Of a stretch of 64,000 nucleotides of DNA, positions 12,501 to 22,730 are shown one piece after another. Position 1 is the first letter of the stretch; each line of letters starts with the position of its first letter. Made by a program: the position numbers and the translations under genes. The notes below the pieces were generated by a model, which saw only the letters and a program-made list of their open reading frames with translations, ran no database searches and had not been told where the DNA came from. This stretch comes from Pontederia crassipes (taxonomy: Eukaryota; Streptophyta; Magnoliopsida; Commelinales; Pontederiaceae): assembly GCA_030549335.1 (NCBI GenBank), contig CM060193.1, forward strand, positions 61,471,146-61,535,145, given 5' to 3'.

Positions 12501-15497
12501 TCATGTTGGTAATGGGCGCACCACTTCTATTATGCATGATCCTTGGGTTTTTGCGATGCCTTTTAATTTAATGCCCACGTACATTAATGTCAATGCCAAT
12601 ATGGAGAACCTTTCGGTCTCGGATCTTATTTTAAATCAAAGCTGGAATCTCCACATAATCTCTTCTCTTTTCGCCCCCCCTTGATCTCTCACATTATTGA
12701 GTTAAGGCTTCCCCTTTCCGCCGATGATGACCGGTGGATCTGGTGCCCGCACCCTATGGGTCAGGCCTCCACTGCGAGCATTTATAGATTTTTATGCAAC
12801 CGAGAAACTCCACGGCCTAAGCCTGGAGAGCAGACTTGGACTGTGATTTGGAAGCTCATTGTTCTGCACAAAATTAAAATTTTTCCTTTGGAAGTTATTA
12901 CACAATCGTCTGCCTACTTTAGATTTTCTTACGCGTTTTATAATGCTATCAGCCCTGCTTGCGTTTTTTGTGGTAGTATTGCTGAAACTATTAAACACCT
13001 ATTTTTTGAATGTTTTTTTTTGCGAGGAATGTTTGGCATTATTTTTCTCAGAATTTAAAGTATGTTTTTAAATTTTATGTCTCATGGCCCTCTAGCCGCT
13101 GGCTTGAGGAAGGTGAGGACCTTGTGCCATGCTCGAGAGCCAGCCTTAGATCACTTCTCGCTTTTGTTTTCTGGAACATCTGGCTTTCACACAATGACAC
13201 TCATTTCCATTCCAAGTCTGCTACCGCCAGGGTTGTGTGGGAAAGGGCCCTTGTGGGGCATAATGAATATGTTAACGCTAACTGGTCTGAGGCACGCGGC
13301 ATCATCCCCACCCCACCCCCCTGCGACCCTACCCGGGTCCAGTGGGAGCCCCCCGCACGGAGTTGGGTTTGCCTTAAGACGGTTCCTTTGTGGAACCCGC
13401 AAACTCGGGGGGTGCTGGTTTCATCATTTGTTCATCTGACGGCCATCTTCTTTTTGCAGGTGCTTCTCGTCAATTTGGAAACTCGGCTTTAAAAGTGGAA
13501 GCTGCGGGAATCAAGATGTGCTCGCATCGCGGCTACAAGCGGGTGGAGTGTGGTGTGGACTCGGACCTTCTTGCGCGGGTGATCAACAGCTCTTCTCCTT
13601 GCCCTTGCCGTATTCTGAATACTGTCTGTAACATTAGATATCACTGCCAATCATTAGAGGACTTCAAATGTAAACATATATATTGCAGTTGATTTTTTGG
13701 CTCGTCTGGGAAGAACTTTGGTCTCAGACATTTTTTAGGAGAATGACCCCCGGGTCTTCTTAATATTTTGTACCGGGATGCTCCTAGAGTAATCACTTAA
13801 TAGTAAAATTTCATTTTCTTAAAAAAAAATCCTGCCTTGTTTGGATGAAACACCCAGAACTATTCATTTGTTCCTGATATATTCTGATACCAATCACCCC
13901 CTTGGGGTTCTTGTAGGACTCATACATTATGATGCGGTCACACTGTTTCTGAAACATACAACATACATACCTGTAATTGCCTAGATAATTCATTTGCATG
14001 CAGTACGTTGGCTAGTTTTGAGTGGCAGTATGCGTCAAAAGGTTTGTACCTGTGACATATATAAGCCATGAATAGATGAAACAAGAATAAGAATAGGGAT
14101 GTTGTTGGGATGTACCTTGACTGGTCATTCAGCTTATCCTTGTTGAAACAAGAACCATCACTCTTTTTATGAGCAGCTGATGATACTATGATCACTCTTC
14201 CTTGCTCTCCCGTTTGCTTGGCTGTGGTTTTCATCTTGTCCAGGAGGAGATTTGTCAGCAAAAAATGCCCTGTATCATTTTAGAGATTATTAGGTACTTT
14301 ACCTTCAGCTGCAAATTAGGCATGGGAATCACCGCAAATCATGTCATTTGTAAATTATTCTTGGAGAAATGTAGGCTATCACAAGAATAATCATTGTCTT
14401 TTTATTGGTATCATGTTTTCCCTCGAAAAAAAATGAAGTCGTGTTCTTTTTTGGAGTGTCATAACATTGAATTTAAAACAGATCTTCATTTGATATCTTA
14501 GATCACAGACAATACCTAGATGATTTGTTGCAAACTGCAGCTCTATTCCCTCTCTTGATAATTGGAAAGGACATGACATTACTCCTGCATTATTGCTGCA
14601 ACCAATTCAAAATTGTTTGAATGTCATGTTACCAAATGAGAGAAAATTTTGGATAGCAAGTCTGAAATGCTAATCACTTATCATCCTAATTCCTAGCTTA
14701 TGATCCCTGTTTACTATGAAAAAAATCTACAGCAGGAAATTCAAACTTACATAAGGATGTTGAGGTGTTCTTGAGATGAATTGAAAGAATGCGCGAACGA
14801 GCGGACGGAGTCGAGAGAACTAAGGTCCATCTCCATGACATGCAGGTTTGCTCTGGGATTCTGCTCAAGAAGATTCTCTTTTACCTTCAATCCGCTCTCG
14901 AGGGTTCGAGATGATATTATCACTTTTGCTCCTCTGAGTGCTAAAACTCTGGCTGTTTCCTTTCCAATGCCATTTGTTGCTCCTAAAAACATTCACTGAT
15001 TTCAGTTGCATGCCATATACAATTCTGATTAATTACCATGACTCAGATTATTTTATCATTGGTTGTTATTGGGTAGTACACCATGTCATATAAAAATAAA
15101 TATGCTCCATCCAGATAACCAAATTCCTATGCAACTATCGATGGCTAAACTTAATGTTAAGCGTCCTCTGATGGAAAATTGGAGAAGCTGTTTCCAGCAT
15201 GAATGTAAAGTTCAAGTTCTTTCCTCGGTCATAATAATCAAGATAATATATTTGCCTTTCTACCAGAAACCAAGGAATCTATTGCACCTTTTCCACTGGT
15301 TTCTATCAACTTTAAGCTTCCTTCCTTTTTAATTTTGTTCCATGAGCAACCCAGGCGAGCAAAAGGAGAGATGGTGGACCTGTGACAATCGCAGTGAGGT
15401 GGCTTGCATCGATTCCTTGTGTGACCTCTTCCGCGGTTGACGAGGAGCCAAAGCTAGAAGAAGCTCCTGCTCTCCAAGGCCAGCCCCAGATGCCCAT
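9570..15497 (-). CDS. Short-chain dehydrogenase/reductase, TIC32-like, eight exons
   Basis: Minus-strand exons in coding order: 15497-15380, 14982-14751, 14595-14516, 14269-14116, 14049-13971, 10085-10001, 9912-9857 and 9746-9570. Every junction is GT-AG, phases agree, and the 981 nt give 326 residues, normal for the family. The ATG at 15497 opens [11 protein letters not shown], followed by [24 protein letters not shown] signatures are present: TGATNGIG (NADP-binding Rossmann motif), INNAG, the catalytic serine in IIVSSAAH, and YCHSK (YxxxK). TIC32-like proteins are NADPH-dependent oxidoreductases; TIC32 itself is linked to the chloroplast inner-envelope import complex, but many relatives are of unknown substrate, so the precise role is open. 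Intron 5 (10086-13970) is expanded by transposons lying antisense or in mixed orientation. Confidence 0.9.
10767..10944 (-). mobile_element. Short RTE-derived (Au-SINE-like) element in dehydrogenase intron
   Basis: On the minus strand it starts TCCGCCTATGTTTTATAGCC and ends in a (GTT)n tail after ACCTAGTGGGATAAGGC. Both ends match the full RTE LINE at 50.4 kb, but the coding interior is missing. An 18-bp TSD (TTTTCATAAATAGAACAA) flanks it at 10749-10766 and 10945-10962. It carries no coding capacity and would depend on RTE proteins. Confidence 0.85.
11143..11310 (+). mobile_element. Left part of an interrupted Tourist-like MITE
   Basis: Starts GGGTTGTTTGGT and matches, in reverse complement, most of the uninterrupted copy at 24749-24939 up to TTCTTAACC. 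There it is cut by the LINE; the remainder resumes at 13831. Confidence 0.7.
11311..13830 (+). mobile_element. 5'-truncated L1-type LINE (RT, zinc-binding, RNase H), degenerate
   Basis: Translations show a reverse-transcriptase core ([57 protein letters not shown]), then a zf-RVT region ([35 protein letters not shown]), then an RNase H-like C-terminus ([19 protein letters not shown]). This order is that of plant L1 LINEs. The endonuclease part is missing, and several stops and frameshifts break the frame. The 3' end has a short A-tail (13821-13829). It sits in intron 5 of the dehydrogenase, opposite in strand to that gene. Confidence 0.85.
13831..13875 (+). mobile_element. Right part of the interrupted Tourist-like MITE
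   Basis: CTGCCTTGTTTGGATGAAA through ATTTGTTCC continues the MITE sequence broken at 11310, as judged from the uninterrupted copy at 24.75-24.94 kb. Confidence 0.65.
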
Positions 15498-18151
15498 CTC
15501 TCATCTCCTGCTGCAAAAACTGTTGCAAGATGGAAGTTAGTCCAAGAGCTCACCAAACTTGTGCAGTTGTGCGATCACAATTGGCAACTGTTGGGGTAGC
15601 TGGGCATTGGTGGCCTCACGAATTAAACTGGGACGTGGAGCCTTTCATGCCCACATCCACAGTGACCGATGGGGCTGAGATAAATTATGGATATTGGTGG
15701 CCGAGGCAGGTTGCTCCTGGGCTTGGATTCAACCTCCAGCTCGCAACTGTTACTGGGCCAGGACCTGGTCATCCTTGCTTGTAATTGTATGTTACCAGGT
15801 GGAGTGTGATAATCATGGCGTAGGGTCAGGATGGGTGCAGCTTTGCGAGGGTAAAGAGCCCAGCCCTGCCACGAGCTTGATTGCCAACTCTGACTCTGAC
15901 TCTGACCCTTCCCTTGTAGGACATCAATGGCCAGCTTGTCTCTGGTCAGGGAGACTTGTATGGATGACCTGTGTGCACATTGGCACCAACCCTTGTGATT
16001 GCTGTCCGTGCTCGAAAGTTGAATCTGCGAAGTACAGTTTGGCACTGCCTGCAAGCAAAGCCGCTGTCTTCTGGGGGAGAGCTGGTGGATTGCCCTCCTG
16101 CCTTTGGTTTTGCAGGCTTTTCTCGATGCCCGGGAAGAGTGTCGGAACGCAGAGACATGTTTTCTGTGGTGGATCAAATGGTTTGTTCTTCGCAGCAGCT
16201 CTAATGATGCCGGAGTTCAGCAGGGGGGAGTGCACTAATGGGCAAAGAATCAATTTTAGCATGGGAGGGGAAGCAGGTCTGATACATGGAGGGCAGCATG
16301 CTTTTGCTGTACTTTCATCTCTTTTCTGTCTTCTGAAAGTATGGCTGTGTAACAGGAAATGATTCTCTCTCCTTCAGAGTTGCACAATAAGCCTGAAAGT
16401 AACTGAGGATCTGAGCTCCATGAATTTGCATGCAGGGCCACAAGAGTTGTACAGTGTTCTTTTCTTTTTCTTCTTTTCCTCCGGGCCATGCCCCAAAGTA
16501 CATGCCATCAACGCAACACTCTACCCGGTAGTCCAATAATTTGCTCCTTATTCTCAGAATTCAACCATGTAGCCTTTTAAAAATAAATAAAAAAGATAAA
16601 AAAGTAATCACCACTTATTTTGAATCGTCCTTCTTGTCGTGACCTCGGTTTCTTCACATAATGGGGAATATCGGATATTCCCCTCCACCCATTTTCCATT
16701 TTTCTTTTTTGTTAAAAAAGTAAAGTTTAAATGGTTTAAAGAAGAACTAGTCATTATTTTGTACTATTATAAGTTTATTAATTTCATAGAAATTATTAAA
16801 CACGAAATTAAAGTATTGAATGATCAAGTCAAGTTTTTTTTTAGTTAAACTGTTTATATATTATCATATCATTATCAGCATTCTTTAATTTCATTTCAAT
16901 GAAACGTTATTTAGAATAATAAGTTATTAACCGGAAAAATACTACTTTATCAAGTAAGAATATTTCAGTTTATACTTGGTTCCACGAGAATATCATTGTT
17001 TTGACGTATTAATTTTAAGGGTGTCGTTTACCTCATTCACCTTTTACATTTTCTTACGGGAAACAATTGAGAAGATGAAATGTCTCTCCGGATGGATACA
17101 TCTATTAATCATTGTTCAATTTATATTACTTAAATAATTATTGTGATCCAGAGTATAATTTTTTTCCTTAAAAATAATATGTTAATTTTCTGAGTGATAT
17201 TTCAAGTCTATATGCATACCTCTTACTTGATCTAGATTTTACTTGAGTTACAAAAAAATATATTATCCAAATTTTTATTCAGTGTCTTGATTATATCTAA
17301 TAACAAAAATGTATGCATACATGTCATATCTTTCAGGGCACAAATTATTATTGTTATTATTTATCTCGGACTATTATTTGTTTAATATGAATTATTTTAC
17401 TTCCGACTTTAGGCGAGTAAAATCTTTGAAAGACTAAACTAAATTTAGTGACCATTATGAATTCACCAAATGAGGATTTGCGTATGTATTAATCTAAGAC
17501 GCATTAGAAATCACATATGTAGTAATGAACCAAATATATAAATAATAATAGATAATATTGTATAATTGATAGTAAGAGCGTTCAACAAAGTTAGCATGTC
17601 AACTTTATGTAACTATTTCCGAAAATGGTTAATAGATCGAGTTGTTTATTTTTTTTATTCTGTCATTGAGGCCTACATTAATCTGATGTTCGTTCGTGAG
17701 AAGGTGGCCATATATATATTGTTATTAAATTGATTATTGTAAAAATCGAATAAAAAACTAATAGAACTATGTATTGATCATATAAAATAAACAAGGATGT
17801 TAAAGAACAAGAATGGAATAAGAATGAATGACACTTGACCTGTTTGTTTTAAGAATTAAGAGTAGAATATAGCTTTACCCCATATTATTTTGTAAAACAG
17901 TAAATTATTCTTCAATAACAATGAGGAGTACTATTGTCATTTCCAAAAAAAAAAAAACATATACCTACGAATAGTAATTTTTGTAAAGATAAATAATTTC
18001 AACTTTTAGTTAAAATCGATCAGTCTCGCCTCTGATTTTTTTTTCAAAAAAAAAAACTCCATGAGAACAAACATCTTTATCCCTAGAATAATTATTTTCA
18101 AATCAAGCATGAAACACCAAATAATTGAGGAACCCTTGGCTCCCCCCAGTT
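15498..18151. other. 5' flank of dehydrogenase gene and AT-rich intergenic DNA
   Basis: From 15500 to 16550 base composition is balanced and long open frames exist on both strands (222 codons on plus from 15694, 184 on minus from 16177), but none shows a motif I recognise and they overlap each other. The near part may hold the dehydrogenase promoter. From 16560 on it is AT-rich with no supported feature. Confidence 0.4.
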
Positions 18152-18305
18152 TTCATGTTTCACACTCGAAATAAATTTAATGATCGCATGCCTTTGGTGA
18201 GATGGAGACAGCTCAGGCCTAAGCCAAGTTCATGTTTCACACTTCGGGTTTAATGATTGCATGCCTGTGGTGAGATGGAGACAACTTTAGAGATAAGCCA
18301 ATGGA
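18152..18305. repeat. Two tandem copies of a 77-bp unit
   Basis: Units starting TTCATGTTTCACAC at 18152 and 18229 share CGGTTTAATGAT-like, GCATGCCT and GGTGAGATGGAGACA blocks and end in AAGCCAA. Non-coding. Confidence 0.8.
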
Positions 18306-19720
18306 GCTTCCATGTCGTTCCATTAATGACCCAACACCTTTAACATGAGCAGAGCAAGACTCAACGGCACCACCCCACGGCCATCTTAATAAGCTGAAGA
18401 CTCCAAATCTGCTGATTTACCCTTTTAACAAGGATCATAACAGATCCATGAGTTTCATCCATATACAAGTTAATATTACTTAGAATATAAAAATGCCAAG
18501 AAATATAATTTAAGAAATCAGATTCCAAATAAAATTGAATTTTTATGTACAAAATTGAATTTTTATGTTTATTTTAATTTAATAAAAGAATCACGTTTCT
18601 TCCTCTCTTTCATTTATTATGATAATAAAATTCCAATATTTCATAAAAATATCATTTCAGTAGGAATATCACATTCCTATTTACATTTAGTTATGTGTCA
18701 TTTAGTAATGTAAATATGAATGTGTAAAAATGCGAAATGTCATTTAGTAATATAAATAAGATAGTTCCTATCAAAATGCCAAAGAATGCAAAAAGATAGA
18801 ATTAACCAAACCCACCACTATTGATTTAACTAATTTGAACTGTAAAACCAAATTCGAATTAGCCAACCAAATTGATCACTATTAGAAAGAACATAAATGC
18901 TGATTCCTTGACTTAAACGTGCTATTAAGCTCTAAAGTCTAAACCAACCTAATTCCACACAGAGCTGAATGCAGGACACTGTTGGCGGGCACCATCCCAC
19001 CATGAGAACAGACAAGCGATCCACACAGCGTATGGCACAACTTTCCTTTTATGCACAGTCCGCAACAGTTCCCAAACCCCCCACCTCCCATCATTCAACA
19101 TGTGCAAAAACTTTAATCATAACCAGCTACGAAAACGGAGCAGAGATCCAGTAGCTTTCGCATCAATAAATAATCCAAGCTGCACCGTGTACTACAATCA
19201 TCAATCGCCTCACCAGTCACCACACACCGAGATTACCAAAAAATTAGAAAAAGAAAGAAGAAACAAATTGCGAGGCGATCTGGGCGACAGCCCACGGCAT
19301 TGTCCACGCGACAGGGCACAAAGACTAGAACAATGCCGAGGCCCCCCAACACCGCACCACAGATGAAATCAGGCAGAACAGATCGAAATAAAAACCATGG
19401 TCCACAAGAGGAAGGTCGTGTTTAAGAAGAGAAATTAAGGATAACAGTGATTAATCACATCATGGAGGCAATAAAATATTGGAGATAAGACGCGACTAAT
19501 CATGAGAAAGAGAACTAATCATAAGGGAAACAATAATATATCGAACAACAATAGTGATAATTAAGCTCAATCCGGTTCTAATGCGCTCCAAATGCACGCG
19601 TCAGTTTCTTCATCTTACTACTTAACAGCTGCCAACTATTTTATAACTAATAAGAAATCGAGATTGTTATTATTAATACTAAGCGTTCGTTACCTTACAC
19701 TACGTGTAATACAAATGTGG
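18306..19720. other. Intergenic DNA 3' of the ZF-HD gene
   Basis: No supported gene. The right-hand few hundred bases probably include the 3' UTR of the minus-strand ZF-HD gene. Confidence 0.4.
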
Positions 19721-20581
19721 TTAAACGCTGATGGGGGCGGCGGCGGCGGCGGCGGTGTCGCGGTTCGCGTGGTCTCCGGCGGAGGAGACGGATGGGACGT
19801 GGGGAGAGGAGGCGGCGCCGCCGGCGGGGGAGAGGTGGTGGTTCTTGTTGTTGTGCATCCAGACCTTGAGGACGTGGCGCTTCACGCCGATCTGGAGGCA
19901 GAACTCCTCGAGCGCCGCGTCGTCGTGCTTCTGGATCCGCCACCCGAGCTTCTCGGCGAAGGCCTGCATCTTCTCCTTCTGCTCCTGCGTGAACTTGGTC
20001 CGGAAGCGCTTCCGAGCACCGGCCTCGGAGGCGGACCCCGGGGAGAAGCGGACGCCCTCGTCCTCGCGCCGTGGCGGCGTCTCGGACCCGACCCGACTCC
20101 GATCCACGAACTCCCGGTACGCCGACGGCGCGGGGATCGGGGCCGCCGCGGCCACCGGCGTCGGCTGGATGGCCTGGTAGGGCAGCGGCGGCGGCGGCAG
20201 GAAGGCGGCCGGGAAGGCCGACACCGGGGTCGGCATCGGGTGGGGAAAATTCTTCCGATCCCAAGCAGCGGCTGCGGCCGCGGCGGCGGCAGCTGACGGG
20301 TTGTAGACGACGAGCGGCCGGACGGAGGAAGCGGGCTCCTCGCGGCGGTGGAAGTTCCGGTGGCAGCCGCACGCCGCGCACTTGAGTGCCTCGACGCTCC
20401 CTTCCTCGCCGCCGCCGGGCATGAACTCGCCGCACCCGTCGTAGGCCTGCCCGCCGATCGCCGCCGCGTGGTTGCGGAGGCACTCCCGATACCTCCCGAC
20501 GGCGCCTTCGGCCGCCTCCGTCGCCGGCGACGCCGCGCTCGCCTCGTTGCTTCCGGCGTAAGGTTCGACGCTTAAATCCAT
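19721..20581 (-). CDS. Zinc-finger homeodomain (ZF-HD) transcription factor, intronless
   Basis: A single exon encodes 286 residues from ATG 20581 (MDLSVEPYAG) to TAA at 19721-19723. The frame stays open 60 codons upstream, but this ATG precedes the conserved part and the upstream codons do not look like protein. Residues about 30-85 form the ZF-HD dimerisation zinc finger (RYRECLRNHAA, DGCGEFMPGG, LKCAACGCHRNFHRRE). A poly-alanine tract and a proline-rich linker follow. Residues about 185-250 are the divergent homeodomain (RKRFRTKFTQEQKEKM, LGWRIQKHDD, GVKRHVLKVWMHNNKN). ZF-HD proteins bind ATTA-type DNA as dimers in the nucleus and act in development and abiotic stress. Most family members lack introns, as here. 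Coding GC is far above the flanks, as is common in monocots. Confidence 0.93.
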   Translation of the reverse strand: MDLSVEPYAGSNEASAASPATEAAEGAVGRYRECLRNHAAAIGGQAYDGCGEFMPGGGEEGSVEALKCAACGCHRNFHRREEPASSVRPLVVYNPSAAAAAAAAAAWDRKNFPHPMPTPVSAFPAAFLPPPPLPYQAIQPTPVAAAAPIPAPSAYREFVDRSRVGSETPPRREDEGVRFSPGSASEAGARKRFRTKFTQEQKEKMQAFAEKLGWRIQKHDDAALEEFCLQIGVKRHVLKVWMHNNKNHHLSPAGGAASSPHVPSVSSAGDHANRDTAAAAAAPISV

Positions 20582-20970
20582 TAATCCAAACCGCTTCTGC
20601 TCCCTCTCACTTCTATCGCTTTCCGCTTCTTGCTTTAGCGCTAACAACCAAATCAAACCCCAATTTCTTTTTCCTCCTCCCACCTCCAAAATTAACAAAT
20701 TAAAGCACTTATAACGGAGACAAGAAGGTGAAAAAAATATATACACACTAAAAAATTTCAAGTTTCAACCAATCGACCGCGGTAAAAAAACGAAAGCAAC
20801 GGAGTTATTTTAATCCGACGGGTTAAAAAAAAAATTCTACCGCAGACAGCTGCGTCAGTTACTTACCACCGCTACAAACCCAGTCGTCGTTCGTCTCCTT
20901 CCGTTTTCCCTCACCACCTGAGAGAACGAGGTCTGAACAGAGGAATTTAACGCGGGACACGGGAGGCGAT

Positions 20971-21084
20971 CACGTGCGGATGGACACGTGGCATCTCGCC
21001 CTGCGTCGTTCCCCTGGAAGATGAGGGAAGTCGCCACGTGATGGCGCGGATTAGACACGACGGCAGTGGAGATTTATACGTGTC
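20971..21084 (-). promoter_or_regulatory. G-box / ABRE cluster upstream of the ZF-HD gene
   Basis: Three CACGTG palindromes lie at 20971-20976, 20985-20990 (extended to CACGTGGC) and 21035-21040, plus ACGTGTC at 21078-21084. They sit about 390-500 bp upstream of the ATG at 20581. CACGTGGC and ACGTGTC are classic abscisic-acid response elements bound by bZIP factors. The cluster is visible; regulation by ABA is inference. Confidence 0.6.
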
Positions 21085-22660
21085 CGCCTTCGGTTGGCTG
21101 CCTGTTTCTTACAGCGTAATAATTACTGGCGGATGGTAAAAGAAGTTTGATTTACTCCAAACCGTCGGATCGGCCCAATGGAAGGGCCGCAGCGTGGGGC
21201 CCCCAGGCGATGGTCCTCTTATTCTCACGCCCTCAAAACAAATTCACATGCGGGTGCATCCGCGGGCACGGAGTTGCGTGAATGCGGCACGAGCGGAGGG
21301 TGAGCGTAGTAACGCTAAATATGATGTCGCCCGTGGGGGGAGGTGCATTATTTGCTCGTTAACGTGCTCCGACGACGTACGGCTATATGAGCCCTACGAA
21401 GGCGTCGGTGCTCCTGAGCCGTTCGATCGATCAGAATTATACGATCGGACGGCACCGGCGTCGGGTTCTGGAGGCGTAGGCGTCGAAGGCTTAAATGATT
21501 CGACGGGAGGCGAGGATCGCGGTGGGGTCCGCAGCCGCAAGGGGGGTGGGGAGGGACAGATGTACAGTGACGTCACGGACAGATACACAGTGGCGTCCTC
21601 GGAATCCGATCCCCCCCGTATAAATGTCCGTGTCGTGTTATTTCTTGTGGTGTTTTAATCTTTTTCACGAGGGGGGTTATTGGAGCATTTATTGTGGACG
21701 TCAAGGTTACCGTGTTCTCTCCACCCGACCAAAAAATGTTTGATCACGTAATATATATATATATATAGTTTCGATTTGAACAGTGAAGGGACAAAACAAA
21801 ATAAAAAAAAAGGAGTGGAGGGGGGTTGCTTATTCTTTTGCAGTGGGACCCATGAGACTAATCACGCTAAAAAAACCTATATTATACTATTCTTTTGAGA
21901 AAAAAAGTGTATATGCAGAGCATTTAAGATAGAATAGTGTAGAGTATTAATTTTACTTATTAAATTAATAAAATAGTTATATATTAATTTAAGTATTTGT
22001 TCACTAGTAAAAATAATTAAAAATAAGATTATCAAATTATTCGACGATGATAATCAAGTCATGTTAATGAATTTAACTTAATTTTATATTATATAATTTT
22101 ATTATTAAATTATTTAAATATATATATATAAGCTTTGCCACCATTGCCACTTCTCAGCTTCGTCGCCGTTGTCGCAACCCATCGTCCTCGACCAAATCGA
22201 GCGTTGGCCGATAGCCCCTGACCCTGCCTACGAGCGTCGGCACCCTTGCTTGTGGCCGCCATCCTTACGAACACATCAACTAGATCGACTAGCGGTACCC
22301 CCTGCTTGCCGTCGCCACCGCCGATCTCTCGTCAGATGTCGCTGATCGCCTCGTCCCCCTCTCCGAACACCATCGTCGCACCCTTCCCCGTCCTCACGCG
22401 TCCTCTCTCTCTATCCCATCATCCCCTCTTTCTCCTCCTCTCCGCTCGAAAGTCATCCCTGTCCCTACAGATCTTCGAGAGCCATCCACCGTAGTCCCGC
22501 TGCCGCCCGCCGTCGTCATCCCGCCATCATCGACCGCCGCTCCCGGCTAGCACAGAGATCGAAGAGAGGAGAAACAATATGACCGTTGATCTAAAATGGA
22601 CGGCTCATATTAGAGCGTTATACCAGATTTCACCCAAGAGGGGTTACACCTCCATTAATC

Positions 22661-22662
<2 letters not shown>
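21085..22662. other. Distal 5' flank of ZF-HD gene; no supported gene
   Basis: The interval contains a TGACGTCA palindrome (21568-21575) followed about 45 bp later by TATAAAT (21620-21626) in a promoter-like layout on the plus strand, but no recognisable coding sequence follows. From 21700 it is AT-rich; from about 22130 to 22560 it is C-rich, simple-composition DNA without a convincing protein. Confidence 0.4.

Positions 22663-22728
<66 letters not shown>
22663..22728. repeat. (AT)n microsatellite
   Basis: About 33 AT dinucleotides without interruption. Confidence 0.95.

Positions 22729-22730
<2 letters not shown>

Noticed and set aside
19592-20575. Long plus-strand frames of 75-234 codons over the ZF-HD gene
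   Set aside because: They are antisense shadows caused by the high GC content of the homeobox gene; they show repetitive Gly/Arg/Val composition and no domain.
21194-21658. 154-codon plus-strand frame right of the ZF-HD promoter
   Set aside because: No recognisable motif, and it spans the putative TATA box and a CRE-like palindrome, so it is better read as regulatory or intergenic DNA.
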